A DNA stretch of 64,000 nucleotides from Zhongshania aquatica (GTDB lineage: Bacteria; Pseudomonadota; Gammaproteobacteria; Pseudomonadales; Spongiibacteraceae). A model generated the notes under the pieces. It was not told the origin of the DNA. It saw only the letters and a list, made by a program, of their open reading frames with translations, and did no database searches. This document shows positions 19,218 through 29,670 of this stretch, piece after piece. The stretch's first letter is position 1; the number at the start of each line of letters is the position of its first letter. The position numbers and the translations under genes are program-made. The DNA lies in contig NZ_JANZNQ010000008.1 of assembly GCF_027257955.1 (NCBI RefSeq), forward strand, positions 124,001 to 188,000, given 5' to 3'.

Positions 19218-19895
19218 TTAGTCAGCCAAAGACTGGATATAGGCAATGACATCTTTTGCTGTCTCGGCATCGGGCAAAGTCTTACCCATCATGCCCATTT
19301 GATAACCGTAACGATCCGCTTCATCGGCACCGCGAATACCATCGCGAAAGTGGTCGAACTGCTTTAGTAAATACCAGTCATCGACACCCGCCAATGCTGG
19401 CGCTTGAAGTTTGTCATTACCTTCGGCGGCAGGACCATGACAGGCACCACACAAATTCGAGTAGTAATCAGCGCCGCGCTTAATATTGCCATCTAAGGTC
19501 TTAGCCGCAGGCTCAGCGCTAAAGCTCGCAATGTAAGAAACGACAGCATTCACCGCCGCCTCATCAGGAAGTGTCTTCGCTATCGCCTGCATTTGAGCGC
19601 CGTAGCCGTCTTGCGGGTGACTACCGCGTAAACCACTTCTAAATCCGTTTAGCTGGCGAAACAAATACCAATCTTGCTGATTAACGAGGGAGGGTGCACT
19701 TAACGCTACATTGCCCTCGCCCTTGGCACCGTGACAGGCAGCGCAGGCCGCATAGAGCGCCTTGCCATCGGCAGAGGAAGACTGCTGCAATACTTGCAGG
19801 GCATCAGCTGCGGCTTTCTCGCTGCTAACATCAGGGACATTGTCATTACTACATGCTGCCAACACCACACACAGCAATAGCGCTAGTCGTTTCAT
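19218..19895 (-). CDS. Di-haem cytochrome c lipoprotein (two class I domains)
   Basis: This protein of about 225 residues starts at the ATG ending at 19895, behind AAGGATCGGCGGA. The N-terminus is a lipoprotein signal with lipobox LAAC (Cys15). Two similar cytochrome c4/c553-like domains follow with haem motifs CAACH (51-55) and CGACH (149-153) and Met ligands in MQAIAKTLPD and MMGKTLPD. The two halves look like an internal duplication. It probably shuttles electrons at the periplasmic membrane face to or from the MauG-like protein encoded next. It is the first gene of the four-gene operon. Confidence 0.9.
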   Translation of the reverse strand: MKRLALLLCVVLAACSNDNVPDVSSEKAAADALQVLQQSSSADGKALYAACAACHGAKGEGNVALSAPSLVNQQDWYLFRQLNGFRSGLRGSHPQDGYGAQMQAIAKTLPDEAAVNAVVSYIASFSAEPAAKTLDGNIKRGADYYSNLCGACHGPAAEGNDKLQAPALAGVDDWYLLKQFDHFRDGIRGADEADRYGYQMGMMGKTLPDAETAKDVIAYIQSLAD

Positions 19896-19928
19896 TCCGC
19901 CGATCCTTCTCTGTTCTGGGTTAATCAA

Positions 19929-20379
19929 ATCACGTAAATTGCCGCGTCAAAATGCACATAACATCATCATTAGACGGTGTAAGGCGGCTCGGTCAATAAC
20001 TTGTCTTTTCTTAAATTACCCAACAAAACCACTCGAGGCTATACGTCAAATGGAGCAATTTAGCTGTATTTTATGAATTTTAGCGTCATTATTATTGTTG
20101 TTCGACTCAATTACACTATATTAGAAAAAAGTGTCTTAAAGACGATTGAATAGCGATTTAGTCATGTTGTCAATGACAACACCGATCAAACCAATTTTGT
20201 GCACACCAAGGTTATTTTTAGCGACCGGATCAAGCAAAGCCAATATATTCACATACTGGGAGCAACGCCAAAATAGCGCAATCCTCCGTCACTTAAACCA
20301 GATATAAAAATAGGTCAAATAAAAACGGCACTATAAAAGTGCCGTTTTGCGATACAAGATGAGTTGTTAAGCGAAAATA
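19929..20379. other. Intergenic region upstream of cytochrome operon
   Basis: This 451-base region is AT-rich and has no supported gene. It should hold the promoter of the cytochrome-MauG-beta-helix-TonB operon on its left side. On the right it holds the terminator of the subtilisin gene. No clear operator or Fur-like box was identified. Confidence 0.5.
20322..20348 (-). terminator. Rho-independent terminator of the subtilisin gene
   Basis: A perfect 11-bp stem, AAAACGGCACT / AGTGCCGTTTT, with a five-base loop lies 31 bases beyond the protease stop and has T-runs on either strand. Confidence 0.88.
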
Positions 20380-22239
20380 TTAGGGCTTATCGGTGTATAA
20401 AACAAATTCGCCACTGCCGCTATACGACTTCACACGCCAGCGATAAGTACCTGAACTCCCATTATAGGTGACTGTTTCTTCTGAGCCATTAGTTGCTCCG
20501 GAAGCCACCACCGACCAGCTCTGAAATATAAAGCCGCCGAGTTTTTCTAGATACAAATCAAAGTCTGCAGCTGCCGGGCCTTGTAAGAATCCGCGGAATT
20601 CGCCAGCGCCACTGCTAAAGCCACTACTGTTAGGGGCATAAAACTGTGCGTTAGTGCCCGTCAGCGCCCCGCTTGTTTGATCGCACTCCGGACAGGGGCC
20701 ACTACCTGGCAATATTACTTTCACGGTTTGAGCACCGCTTACTTGCTGGTTTGCGGTATCAGTGACCGTGAGCGCGACGGTGTAGCTGCCCGATGAAGAA
20801 AAGTCATGACTTGGCGCAATACCACTCGCCGTAGCGCCATCACCAAAACTCCACTGATAGCTCGCAATACCATTATCATCGCTCGAACTTGCGCCATCAA
20901 AGCTACAGCTCAAATCTGCGCAACTGTAGGTAAAGGACGCGCTAGGTGGAAAATCTGTTGGGTTGCCGTTGCCGGCCTCCGAGACCTGCAGCAGTAAATT
21001 CGGCGAACCGCTTCCAATACTACTAAGCCTACCCGCAACACCTTCACTAACTAACTGTGTAAATACTGCGGCGGGATTTGCGGAAGGCCGCTGACCGAGT
21101 ATTAATGCTGCGGCGCCAGCAACGTGGGGCGATGCCATCGATGTACCGCTAATAGTATTGGAGTCATTATTACTCTGATACCACGCCGAGGTAATTGAAG
21201 AGCCGGGGGCAAAAATATCGACACAGCTTCCTTTGTTAGAGAACGACGAGCGCGCATCATTTGAGCTAGTCGAGCCCACTGTGATTGCTTCCGCAATGCG
21301 GTTAGGCGAACCTGAACATGCATCGACATTGTCATTGCCGGCGGCTACTACAAAAGTGACACCGGCAGCAATAGCCGCTTTAACGGCCTGATCTAAGGCC
21401 TCGCTGACAGCGCCACCTAAACTCATATTAGCAACCGCTGGCTTAATATGATTACCCGCAAGCCAGTCTATTCCAGCGATAACGCCCGAATTACTGCCCG
21501 ATCCACTGCAGCCCAATACACGCACTGGATGCACTATCGCACCCTTGGCAACACCCCAAGTTGTACCCGCAGCAGTTCCCGCAACGTGTGTCCCATGTCC
21601 ATTACAGTCGTCGATATCGGCAGGATCGGTGCTAGAAAAAAGAAAGCCGCCAGATACAAAGTTGCGACCACTACCAACACGACCAACAAATTCTTGGTGA
21701 CTGGTTCGCAGGCCAGTATCGACTACATATATATGTACGCCGCTGCCATTGCTGCCATATTGATAATTTCCATCCAAGGGCAAACTCGGCTGATCAACTC
21801 GATCTAATCCCCAGGTCGCGCCACTTTGGGTGGCAGCAATCGTCACTGTGCGATCTTGCTCAACCAAACTAACCAGGGGGTTTTGCGCCAATAATGCCGC
21901 CGCCTCGGGACTAAGCTGTGCCACAAAACCGCGCACGGTGTGCTCAAAACTACCGAGTAAAACGCCGTCCACGCTATTTAGCAGGTCACTAATAACGTCG
22001 CCCAAGGGTAAAGTGGAAACGAGGGGCAAATCTAATTTATCGAGCAGAACAATATACTGGCCATCAATAGGCTCACCGGCGGTAAGCCCATCTGACACCG
22101 ATGCTTCTACCGCACTTACTTGCGCGTCTACCTCATCGACAACAGCCGCTAAACCACCGCCACTGCCACCGCCACATGCCGACACTGACGCTATGATTAA
22201 ACTGCCGAGTAATACTCGCCCACGTAATATTACTGCCAT
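20380..22239 (-). CDS. Secreted S8 subtilisin-like protease with PKD and C-terminal domains
   Basis: This 619-residue exported serine protease has a lipoprotein-type signal ending in VSAC (Cys22) with a following Gly-rich linker. An inhibitor I9-like propeptide lies at about 58-135. The S8 catalytic domain has Asp174 (VVDTG), His215 (NGHGTHVAG) and Ser367 ([11 protein letters not shown]). A PKD domain at about 430-510 includes WSFGDG. The C-terminal 85 residues resemble a prepeptidase/PPC beta-sandwich. It probably acts at the cell surface or outside on proteins. A lipobox on a protease with a propeptide is unusual, so the protease may stay membrane-anchored. Confidence 0.93.
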   Translation of the reverse strand: MAVILRGRVLLGSLIIASVSACGGGSGGGLAAVVDEVDAQVSAVEASVSDGLTAGEPIDGQYIVLLDKLDLPLVSTLPLGDVISDLLNSVDGVLLGSFEHTVRGFVAQLSPEAAALLAQNPLVSLVEQDRTVTIAATQSGATWGLDRVDQPSLPLDGNYQYGSNGSGVHIYVVDTGLRTSHQEFVGRVGSGRNFVSGGFLFSSTDPADIDDCNGHGTHVAGTAAGTTWGVAKGAIVHPVRVLGCSGSGSNSGVIAGIDWLAGNHIKPAVANMSLGGAVSEALDQAVKAAIAAGVTFVVAAGNDNVDACSGSPNRIAEAITVGSTSSNDARSSFSNKGSCVDIFAPGSSITSAWYQSNNDSNTISGTSMASPHVAGAAALILGQRPSANPAAVFTQLVSEGVAGRLSSIGSGSPNLLLQVSEAGNGNPTDFPPSASFTYSCADLSCSFDGASSSDDNGIASYQWSFGDGATASGIAPSHDFSSSGSYTVALTVTDTANQQVSGAQTVKVILPGSGPCPECDQTSGALTGTNAQFYAPNSSGFSSGAGEFRGFLQGPAAADFDLYLEKLGGFIFQSWSVVASGATNGSEETVTYNGSSGTYRWRVKSYSGSGEFVLYTDKP

Positions 22240-22431
22240 ACCCCTACCACCTTTTTTTATTCATTTATTCGAATTTATTGAAACTGCCTTATTCATTCCC
22301 TGCACTGACCAGCCCTTAGGTATTCGCTGCCAACCATTAAAGACATCCTTGCACCAACTCAAAATACGTGAAAACGCTCAGCTAAGTGAACAGCAATACG
22401 GACTTACCAAACTGCACAAAATGTGTTTTAG

Positions 22432-23445
22432 CTACCAACGCGCATAATGATCCTCTGCAAAGCCCCAGCAATTTTCGACGTGAATAAGCTCGCCCGCCAA
22501 ACGAATCTCGCCGTCGAATACGCCAAAATGCTGAGTAAAATTAGAGTCAATAAACAGTGCATTGATCTTCTCTTTACGCTGCCCCATCGGCGTAAATCGC
22601 AAATTCACAATGCCGTCCGCTGACTGCATTCGCCACGGACTATTGGGCAAGTAACGGCTAAATTGAAAGTTCACCATGTCTACCTTAATCAGGCGATCAT
22701 CTAGCCACAGTGCATTCTCGGTAAACCCTGTTTCATTGACGCCAGCGGCCAGATTCATTCCCAAACGGCGACCATCAGCCAACGTCGCCGACATGCTCCC
22801 CCAGTTCCAGAAGGTTTCGCCGCGCATATAACCGGCGGTCCAATCTACCGACGCCAAGGCCTTAATCTGGGTCAAATCGATTTCATCCCCCGCCCACAAA
22901 ACACGTCCCTTGCAGGGTAGAGCCGCTGTTTTTCGGGTATACACCCAGCCTTGATACCCCGCGCGACTGCACATGGCTAGGGGTGAAGAACCAGACTCAT
23001 CAATCACTGCGGCAATATCGACACCATTACTTAGCGAGACGTTTAGCGCACGACGCCCCGATCCTGCCGAGATGGAAATGCTATTTCTGCCACTGTGAAA
23101 AGAAGCGGCGCCATTCTCAGGCCGCAGCCCAATATCAGTCTTTCTGGCCAAGGGCTGCATAAAGCTGAACTCTTCAAACCGTTGACTCTTCGGCTCATAT
23201 AAGTAGACAAAGGCATTGCTCACCCACTTCAAATCAACAATCGCCACACCCACGATCAACTCTGGGCTCACAAGTGCAACAAACTGAAACTGATTAAACT
23301 TGAAATGCTTGGCTAGGCGTCCTAATTTACGGTCCATCGGCGAACGCAAGTCATAATCCCGAAAATTGATGTACTGAATTCCGTCCTCAAATAGGCCATA
23401 CGTCGGCTGGCCGTCTGGGCCAATCAATACCTGATTAGGATTCAT
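22432..23445 (-). CDS. DUF2804 domain-containing protein
   Basis: This 337-residue protein of the DUF2804 family shows the characteristic WNWGSM, DGRRLGMNLAAGVNETG and C-terminal WGFAEDHYARW blocks. No signal peptide or membrane segment is visible. The biochemical role of the family is unknown. A lipocalin-like or AttH-like beta-barrel fold acting on lipids is a possible but unproven analogy. It stands alone, divergent from the phosphopantetheinyl transferase gene and about 190 bases upstream of the protease gene in the same direction. Confidence 0.85.
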   Translation of the reverse strand: MNPNQVLIGPDGQPTYGLFEDGIQYINFRDYDLRSPMDRKLGRLAKHFKFNQFQFVALVSPELIVGVAIVDLKWVSNAFVYLYEPKSQRFEEFSFMQPLARKTDIGLRPENGAASFHSGRNSISISAGSGRRALNVSLSNGVDIAAVIDESGSSPLAMCSRAGYQGWVYTRKTAALPCKGRVLWAGDEIDLTQIKALASVDWTAGYMRGETFWNWGSMSATLADGRRLGMNLAAGVNETGFTENALWLDDRLIKVDMVNFQFSRYLPNSPWRMQSADGIVNLRFTPMGQRKEKINALFIDSNFTQHFGVFDGEIRLAGELIHVENCWGFAEDHYARW

Positions 23446-23694
23446 ACCGCCATTCTCATTATTTTTATATTACCTAGTACACAAGTGTCGACATTTTGTG
23501 ACAACGGACCACGAGGGTCAAATTCGCAACGCCTAAGATGTGACCCATAAGACATTGCGGGCCGCTTTCTGCTAAGGCAAACTGAGAACAGATCACTAAA
23601 GTCGTCTAAACGGGCATCACCACTTAATGCTTAATTCATTGAATTCCAATAAGTACAGCAACCCGCAACATCAGCTCTATTTGGCAACCGAGTC

Positions 23695-24423
23695 ATGAGC
23701 GAGTCCCCCAGCCTTAGCATGGACGTATTTATCCAAGCCAAACAAGACCTTACTCTTTACGCCCCGGCGGCAATGATGAGTGGAGAATTTAACAACACCG
23801 ATTTCGACCCGGCCATGTACGCGCAAAAGGCTATTTACTACCCACCATCAATGGTTCGCGCCAGCCGTAAACGCCAAGCTGAATATTTCGTTGGTCGCTA
23901 CCTTGCCGATCAAGCCATGAGTCACTTCGGAGTAAACCAATTCAAACTCCTTGCTGACGCCAAGCGCTGTCCGCAGTGGCCAAAAACACTGGTGGGCAGC
24001 ATCACCCACACCGATAACTATGCGGCCTGTATTACCGCCGAAAAATCTGAGATCTCAGCGCTCGGTATTGACGCCCAAGACATCCTCAATGAGGAGCGCG
24101 CCGAACGCCTGCAATCCCGTATCATCGACAGTGCTGAGTCACGCCTCATTTCAGAGAGTAGCCTGTCAGCCGCCCTAGGGCTCAGCCTGTGCTTTTCGGC
24201 AAAAGAATCTATCTATAAAGGGCTGTACCCACAGATCCAGCAGTATTTTGGCTTCAACGCCGCCAAATTACATACAATCGATAGCGACAACAACATACTC
24301 AGCTTTCGCTTCGATCCAGCCCTTCATGTGTTGCACAATGACCGCAATATACTGGACATTCGCTACCATATAGATGATCAACGCGTACTTACTTGCCTAA
24401 TGCTGCACGTAAAAAAGAGGTAG
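23695..24423 (+). CDS. 4'-phosphopantetheinyl transferase (EntD/Sfp type)
   Basis: This 242-residue enzyme attaches the phosphopantetheine arm of CoA to a carrier-protein serine. Family signatures are RKRQAEYFVGRYLA (substrate/CoA contact), GSITHTD, the magnesium-binding GIDAQ near residue 130 and FSAKESIYKGLYP. The length fits the EntD branch. No polyketide or peptide synthase gene is in the window, so its carrier protein lies elsewhere. It could serve a siderophore, a polyunsaturated-fatty-acid synthase or general carrier proteins. It is followed by about 200 bases before minC. Confidence 0.9.
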   Translation: MSESPSLSMDVFIQAKQDLTLYAPAAMMSGEFNNTDFDPAMYAQKAIYYPPSMVRASRKRQAEYFVGRYLADQAMSHFGVNQFKLLADAKRCPQWPKTLVGSITHTDNYAACITAEKSEISALGIDAQDILNEERAERLQSRIIDSAESRLISESSLSAALGLSLCFSAKESIYKGLYPQIQQYFGFNAAKLHTIDSDNNILSFRFDPALHVLHNDRNILDIRYHIDDQRVLTCLMLHVKKR

Positions 24424-24629
24424 GTAATACGGTTACCGCCAATGAAGGCCCCAAGGAAACATCAATACATTAAAAGTATCGCCCAACAATGAGAAAAACA
24501 GTTGAACAATCCTAGCGTTCCCTTACTCTAAGCCCCATCATTTTTAATTCGCACTCTCGACGGTGAACCGCGTAAACTTGCGCCATCCTTACTCAGTAAG
24601 CGCTATCACAAATAACTTAGGACAGCAGA

Positions 24630-25445
24630 TTGCCACTTTTAAAATCCTTATCGAAAAAGCCATCAGCATCTAAATCAGCCTTTCGCTTAAAGGGAGGCCT
24701 ATTCCCGCTTACACTGCTAGAAATCAGCCACTACGAGCGCGCAGATTTCGAACAACAGTTAACAAACAAGGCAGCCGAAGCGCCGATTTTTTTCAATCAA
24801 ACACCTGTCGTACTCAGTTTTGAAGAATTCGACGGCGATATAAGCACACTACCGCTGGGCGAACTAGTCAATATTTGCAAAGCCCAAGGCCTGTTACCGG
24901 TCGCCTTACGCAACAGCAACACAGAATTACAAACACAGGCCAAGCATATCGATTTAGCCATTATGCCGGTGGGCCGAGTTAAACCAAGTAAAGACGTAAC
25001 GGAAGCAGAACCCGAAACCGCGCCCCCAGAAAACACAAGTGTTGCCGAGAAAAACGAAGACACCGACGAGCCGAACGCCGCCCGCTCAGCGGAGGCGCGA
25101 AGTGAGTTTAGCCACAGCCCAACAAAAACCGTGACCACGCCCATTCGCTCAGGACAACAAGTTTACGCTCCGGGCGGCGACCTGATTATTATGGCGTCGG
25201 TATCTGCCGGAGCCGAGGTATTAGCCGACGGCAACATTCATATTTACGGAGCCTTGCGCGGCCGCGCCCTCGCTGGGGTTCGCGGCGACACCTCCGCACG
25301 TATTTTTTGTCAGAGCTTGGAAGCAGAACTCGTTTCCATCGCTGGCAACTTTAAAGTCGATGAAGATCTTCGCAAAGATCATTGGAAATCAGCCGTTCAA
25401 GCCAGCCTCGACGAGCACACTCTGTGTATTACTCCGCTTGTTTAA
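24630..25445 (+). CDS. minC: Septum site-determining protein MinC
   Basis: This 271-residue cell-division inhibitor blocks FtsZ polymerisation away from mid-cell. An N-terminal MinC_N domain (about 15-115) and a C-terminal beta-helix domain (about 165-271; GQQVYAPGGDLIIMASVSAGAEV, IHIYGALRGRALAGV) are joined by an acidic, low-complexity linker. The start is TTG at 24630, preceded by TTAGGACAGCAGA. It is the first gene of minCDE, and the MinD gene starts 59 bases after its stop. Confidence 0.96.
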   Translation: MPLLKSLSKKPSASKSAFRLKGGLFPLTLLEISHYERADFEQQLTNKAAEAPIFFNQTPVVLSFEEFDGDISTLPLGELVNICKAQGLLPVALRNSNTELQTQAKHIDLAIMPVGRVKPSKDVTEAEPETAPPENTSVAEKNEDTDEPNAARSAEARSEFSHSPTKTVTTPIRSGQQVYAPGGDLIIMASVSAGAEVLADGNIHIYGALRGRALAGVRGDTSARIFCQSLEAELVSIAGNFKVDEDLRKDHWKSAVQASLDEHTLCITPLV

Positions 25446-25504
25446 GAGACAGCTGAACGCCACATAAATTTTTAACACGCAACGACCAAAAAAGGATCAA
25501 ACCC

Positions 25505-26320
25505 TTGGCCAAAATAATTGTAGTTACCTCAGGAAAAGGCGGTGTGGGTAAAACCACCACTAGCGCCGCGATCAGCAGCGGCATTGCCATGCGGGGTCAT
25601 AAAACCGTCGTTATCGACTTTGATATCGGCCTTCGCAACCTCGATATCATCATGAACTGTGAACGCCGCGTGGTGTATGACTTTGTCAACGTCATCAATG
25701 GCGAGGCCAATCTTCGTCAAGCCTTGATTAAAGATAAGCGCGCAGAAAATTTGTATATCTTGCCCGCCTCGCAAACCCGTGATAAAGACGCACTCACAGT
25801 AGAAGGCGTAGAGCGCATTTTAAATGAACTTGCGGCCGATGGTTTTGAGTACATCATCTGCGACTCACCAGCCGGTATTGAACACGGCGCCTTTATGGCC
25901 ATGTACTTTGCGGACATGGCCATTGTGGTTGCCAACCCCGAAGTGTCTTCGGTACGCGACTCAGACCGCATACTCGGTATTCTGCAAAGTAAATCACGCC
26001 GTGCAGAGCGTGGCGAACGAGTTGAAGAATGCCTGCTTCTCACCCGTTACAACCCCGAGCGAGTCGCCAAGGGCGAAATGCTAGGTGTTACTGACGTGGA
26101 AGAAATCCTCGCAACAAAATTGCTGGGTGTTATTCCCGAATCAGAAACGGTGCTTAAAGCGTCTAACCAAGGTATTCCGGTTATTCACGATATCGAAAGT
26201 CCAGCGGGTCAAGCCTACTCCGACGCAGTCGGCCGTTTACTTGGCGAAGAAGTTGAACACCGCTTCATGAGTGTAGAGCAGAAGGGACTCTTCAAACGTT
26301 TGTTTCGGAGGAGCGCATGA
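25505..26320 (+). CDS. minD: Septum site-determining ATPase MinD
   Basis: This 271-residue ParA/MinD-family ATPase recruits MinC to the membrane and oscillates with MinE. The deviant Walker A motif is [10 protein letters not shown] (9-18; Lys11 and Lys16), the switch region includes ICDSPAGIE, and a C-terminal amphipathic membrane-targeting helix ends [11 protein letters not shown]. The start is TTG with an AAAAGGATC ribosome binding site. The stop overlaps the minE start by four bases (ATGA). Confidence 0.97.
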   Translation: MAKIIVVTSGKGGVGKTTTSAAISSGIAMRGHKTVVIDFDIGLRNLDIIMNCERRVVYDFVNVINGEANLRQALIKDKRAENLYILPASQTRDKDALTVEGVERILNELAADGFEYIICDSPAGIEHGAFMAMYFADMAIVVANPEVSSVRDSDRILGILQSKSRRAERGERVEECLLLTRYNPERVAKGEMLGVTDVEEILATKLLGVIPESETVLKASNQGIPVIHDIESPAGQAYSDAVGRLLGEEVEHRFMSVEQKGLFKRLFRRSA

Positions 26321-26571
26321 GCATATTCGATTACTTCCGCAGCGCGAAAAAAGATACCGCATCAATTGCCAAAGAACGCCTGCAAATTATTGTGGCGCAT
26401 GAGCGCAATCAGCGAAATAAGCCCGACTATTTGCCTAAGCTACAACAGGAGTTGCTAGAGGTGATTCGAAAATACGTCGACGTCGATCAAGATCAAGTGG
26501 AAGTGCAACTCGACAACAACGGTAACTGCTCGGTGTTAGAACTCAACATCACCCTACCTGATCGAGTCTAA
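26317..26571 (+). CDS. minE: Cell division topological specificity factor MinE
   Basis: This 84-residue partner of MinD stimulates its ATPase and restricts MinC/MinD to the poles. The N-terminal membrane-binding and anti-MinCD segment contains [13 protein letters not shown]. The C-terminal dimerisation domain holds [16 protein letters not shown] and ends LNITLPDRV. Its start overlaps minD by four bases, and a hairpin terminator follows 41 bases after the stop. Confidence 0.96.
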   Translation: MSIFDYFRSAKKDTASIAKERLQIIVAHERNQRNKPDYLPKLQQELLEVIRKYVDVDQDQVEVQLDNNGNCSVLELNITLPDRV

Positions 26572-26612
26572 ACACTGGTTTAACGACAATTTGATTGCTC
26601 ATTTTCCGCAAG

Positions 26613-26652
26613 AGCAGCGACTGGAGGCATTAACGCCAGGTCGCTGCTTTTT
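26613..26652 (+). terminator. Terminator of the minCDE operon
   Basis: The stem AGCAGCGAC-TGG pairs with CCA(G)GTCGCTGCT, with one bulged base and an 11-base loop, followed by TTTTT. It lies between minE and the convergent TPR lipoprotein gene and may serve both directions. Confidence 0.85.
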
Positions 26653-26655
26653 AAT

Positions 26656-27417
26656 TTAATCCACTAGCTCACCGGCACGAAGCCGTCGAATATATTCCAA
26701 TTCACCCAGCGATATATCGTCCTTCGGATCTAGCGTCAGACACTCATTAAACTTTTTTTCAGCACCCGCCAAATCGCCCATCTCAATTAGGCTGTACGCC
26801 ACGCCCCGCTTCGCTCGCGTCAATTCACTTAACTGCACATCCGGCGGCGAAAATCGTTCAGCAAAATCTTCTGCCTCTTGAAACAAGACCAAGGATTTCT
26901 GCCAATTCCCCTTCATGTGATAAACATGCCCCAACTCCGATAAATACGTCGCGTTGGCGGGAGACAGAGCGATTGCCTGTTCCAGCAACTCAGCAGCCCC
27001 ATCCACATCGTCCATTTCAATAGTCGCATAGGCTTTCAAATACAGCGCCTGCGAACACAGGGAGTCGACGGCTATCGCATCAGTTTTGCTCTCCCCCGCT
27101 AAGGACATATAGTAAAGAGTTTCTATCAGACTACGAGAGGCGTACACCCTTTGCGACGAATTCCTATACCGCCGATCACACTGCACAATTACCGTATCAA
27201 AATGGCTAATCGCAGCCCGCGGATCAAAGTTCATAAGGGCGTCGAAACCGTCTTTCATGAGCGTTTCTTCAGCTGAGACATCAGCAGCGACAGCCGAATC
27301 ACTTGAGTGGGTTTCCGAAACGGGTGCGATTCCGCATGCGGCCAAACCCAAGAAAAATGAAATAATAACCAGCCTTTTAATAGAAAACAGAGGTTTAGAT
27401 GAATAACTAAACGGCAT
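26656..27417 (-). CDS. TPR-repeat lipoprotein
   Basis: This 253-residue protein has a lipoprotein signal peptide ending in LAAC (Cys near residue 28). TPR repeats cover the remainder (for example ALMNFDPRAAISHFD, ATYLSELGHVYHMKGNWQKSLVLF, GDLAGAEKKFNECLTLDPKD). Such proteins scaffold envelope complexes, and no partner is evident. Its ATG overlaps the stop of the S9 peptidase gene by one base, so the two are translationally coupled and perhaps work together in the periplasm. Confidence 0.85.
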   Translation of the reverse strand: MPFSYSSKPLFSIKRLVIISFFLGLAACGIAPVSETHSSDSAVAADVSAEETLMKDGFDALMNFDPRAAISHFDTVIVQCDRRYRNSSQRVYASRSLIETLYYMSLAGESKTDAIAVDSLCSQALYLKAYATIEMDDVDGAAELLEQAIALSPANATYLSELGHVYHMKGNWQKSLVLFQEAEDFAERFSPPDVQLSELTRAKRGVAYSLIEMGDLAGAEKKFNECLTLDPKDDISLGELEYIRRLRAGELVD

Positions 27418-29438
27418 TACTCCTCCCCCGACCAGTCACGTATCGCCTCAAGTTCCGGCGGATTATGCTTAATTACAAATCGCACTGACTCAGCCAATAT
27501 TCGCTGTCGCGTTACCTCCTTCGACATGAAATGATCAGCGCCGCTAATCTCGATAAATTCGTAAGGCTTTTTCGCCGCATGTAATTTCTTGGCCATCCGC
27601 TCGCTGTGAACAATTTCCACGATGGTATCGTCATCACCATGAATTAGCATGATTGGCGCGTCAGCGCGCTCTGCAAGCGTGTAGGGAGAAATGGCGTCCA
27701 GCCGATCATCGCTAGTACTGTCCGCACCCATAAACTCCTTCCAGTAACGCAGCGAATTACGTTTTTTCTCAAACTGCTTATCTCTTAGAAAAAGATTCAA
27801 ATCCGACACTGGCGCGATAGCCACGGCGCAGCGATAAACCCCCTGTTGCACGGTGACCCCAGCCAGCGCCGCGTAGCCGCCATAACTAGCACCAACAATA
27901 CAGGCACGATTTGGGTCAATTGTTCCCTGCTTCGCCAAGGCGGCAACGCCATCAGAAAGATCGGTTTGCATTTTGCGGCCCCACTCACCAAAGCCCGCAT
28001 TGCGAAAACCAACACCATAACCACTAGAACCCCGAAAATTTGGCTGCAACACCGCGTAACCTCGACTGGCAAAAGCCTGCGCCAACCAATTAAACTCGGG
28101 GTAATCTCGCGACTCGGGGCCCCGGTGCGGCAATATCACCACGGGCAAATTCTTGGCCTCACGATGTGGAGGTAAAGTTAAAACCGCTGGGATATCCAAG
28201 CCGTCTGCAGCCGCGTAATGGAAACTTGTTACCGGCCCAATTTGGCTCGCTTTAAAACCGGGATAGCGCCAGCCAATTTCCACCGCACTGCCCTTGGCAA
28301 TATCAACCAACCACCACGTGCCGGTATCCCCCGCGCCATCAGTTCGCACCACGATACGGCTTAAGTCATCGCTCGCCGCTTCAAAATTAACGTTTAATCC
28401 CGGAAATGCCTTACGTGTTCCCCGTACCCGTGCCTCTAATTTATCATCTATCATTTCTAAGCGAGGATTATCGCCACTGATCACCACACCGCTAAACAGA
28501 CCCGTTATTTTATTAAAAACATACCTATCAACATTTACCTCAGGATACAGCTCCACTGGCTCCGAGCTACCGTCTAAAGGCATTTCCAACAAGTAGCCAG
28601 CGCCATCTCTATCATGACTTACAAAAAGTACGGTACCCTCTGTGCGCCCCTGCCCAACAATGCCGTTACGCCCAAAGGGATCTTTAGATTTAAATAGCCG
28701 ATCACCGTGATTCCCCGCGTACAGTTCCCAATCGGTGCGGATATTATCTTGGGTTTCTCGCGCCAAAATCGTCGGACCAGCCCCCACCAACCAACCACTC
28801 CCATCTTTGCGACCTTTAGCGATGACCGTTAATCGACGCTTATCCAAATTAATACAGCTCACCTCAAGCTCAAAACCCGAAATCCAAGATTCCCGGGAAA
28901 ATGCATTCCTGCTTAAGGGCAACGTATCAATACATTGTAACCAGCCTTCGTCTGACATGACTGGCGGGTGTATGCCGAATGCGGCATTCAATACCTTGGT
29001 CGACTTAGACATGGGCCAATATAAGTCTTTGGATTTGGTATCTAAAATAACGAGGTTAAGCAGCTCATATTTATAACCGTAAAACATACCCAGATTCTGC
29101 GTAGAACTGGTAATAACGACTACATAACGCTCACCCACCCAATATAGATCACGCGCTTTAATGTCACCCATATCGACTTTTATAGCGATCTCCTTACCCA
29201 CGTCACCGACGACTAATAAGCGACGATCCTGAATCGTCGCCAACATTGCCTGCTGCCGCCCAGATGAGGAAAGCGCAACCATATCAAGACTGGGTAAATG
29301 TCCATAAAGCGATAAAGCGGGAGGCTGAAGGGAATCAACAACTGTGCTAGGTGCGGCTTCGTCTGCAAAAAGCGGCTGCGACAGTAAAAACACCAATGAC
29401 AAGGCAAATATAAACGTATTCTGTATCATCCGTGGCAC
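27417..29438 (-). CDS. S9 family prolyl oligopeptidase-type peptidase, secreted
   Basis: This 673-residue protein has an N-terminal signal peptide (to about LFADEA), a beta-propeller-like region (about 45-400) and a C-terminal alpha/beta hydrolase peptidase domain. The latter has nucleophile motif GASYGGYAALAG, acid HGDDD and His in GADHFM, so the triad looks complete. It is of the dipeptidyl/acylaminoacyl peptidase type and probably trims peptides in the periplasm. The frame opens at GTG 29438; an ATG nine bases downstream is equally plausible. It is followed in operon by a TPR lipoprotein. Confidence 0.9.
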   Translation of the reverse strand: MPRMIQNTFIFALSLVFLLSQPLFADEAAPSTVVDSLQPPALSLYGHLPSLDMVALSSSGRQQAMLATIQDRRLLVVGDVGKEIAIKVDMGDIKARDLYWVGERYVVVITSSTQNLGMFYGYKYELLNLVILDTKSKDLYWPMSKSTKVLNAAFGIHPPVMSDEGWLQCIDTLPLSRNAFSRESWISGFELEVSCINLDKRRLTVIAKGRKDGSGWLVGAGPTILARETQDNIRTDWELYAGNHGDRLFKSKDPFGRNGIVGQGRTEGTVLFVSHDRDGAGYLLEMPLDGSSEPVELYPEVNVDRYVFNKITGLFSGVVISGDNPRLEMIDDKLEARVRGTRKAFPGLNVNFEAASDDLSRIVVRTDGAGDTGTWWLVDIAKGSAVEIGWRYPGFKASQIGPVTSFHYAAADGLDIPAVLTLPPHREAKNLPVVILPHRGPESRDYPEFNWLAQAFASRGYAVLQPNFRGSSGYGVGFRNAGFGEWGRKMQTDLSDGVAALAKQGTIDPNRACIVGASYGGYAALAGVTVQQGVYRCAVAIAPVSDLNLFLRDKQFEKKRNSLRYWKEFMGADSTSDDRLDAISPYTLAERADAPIMLIHGDDDTIVEIVHSERMAKKLHAAKKPYEFIEISGADHFMSKEVTRQRILAESVRFVIKHNPPELEAIRDWSGEE

Positions 29439-29670
29439 CTAACATCCCTAAAACTTAACATCCACAAGAGCTTAAAAGTCTCGTAAAGAGCCGTCGAGTT
29501 TGTGGCGAATCTAACAAATTTAGTGCCAAGAATACAGATGCTTTGCTTAGCCTCACAGCATATGCACAAATAATTATTTTGTGTAATTGTCAGCACGCCA
29601 AACTAGTACATTACCGAAACCCCCAATACACTAGCAAGCATGGCTTCCAACCACTAGCACACAACTATAC

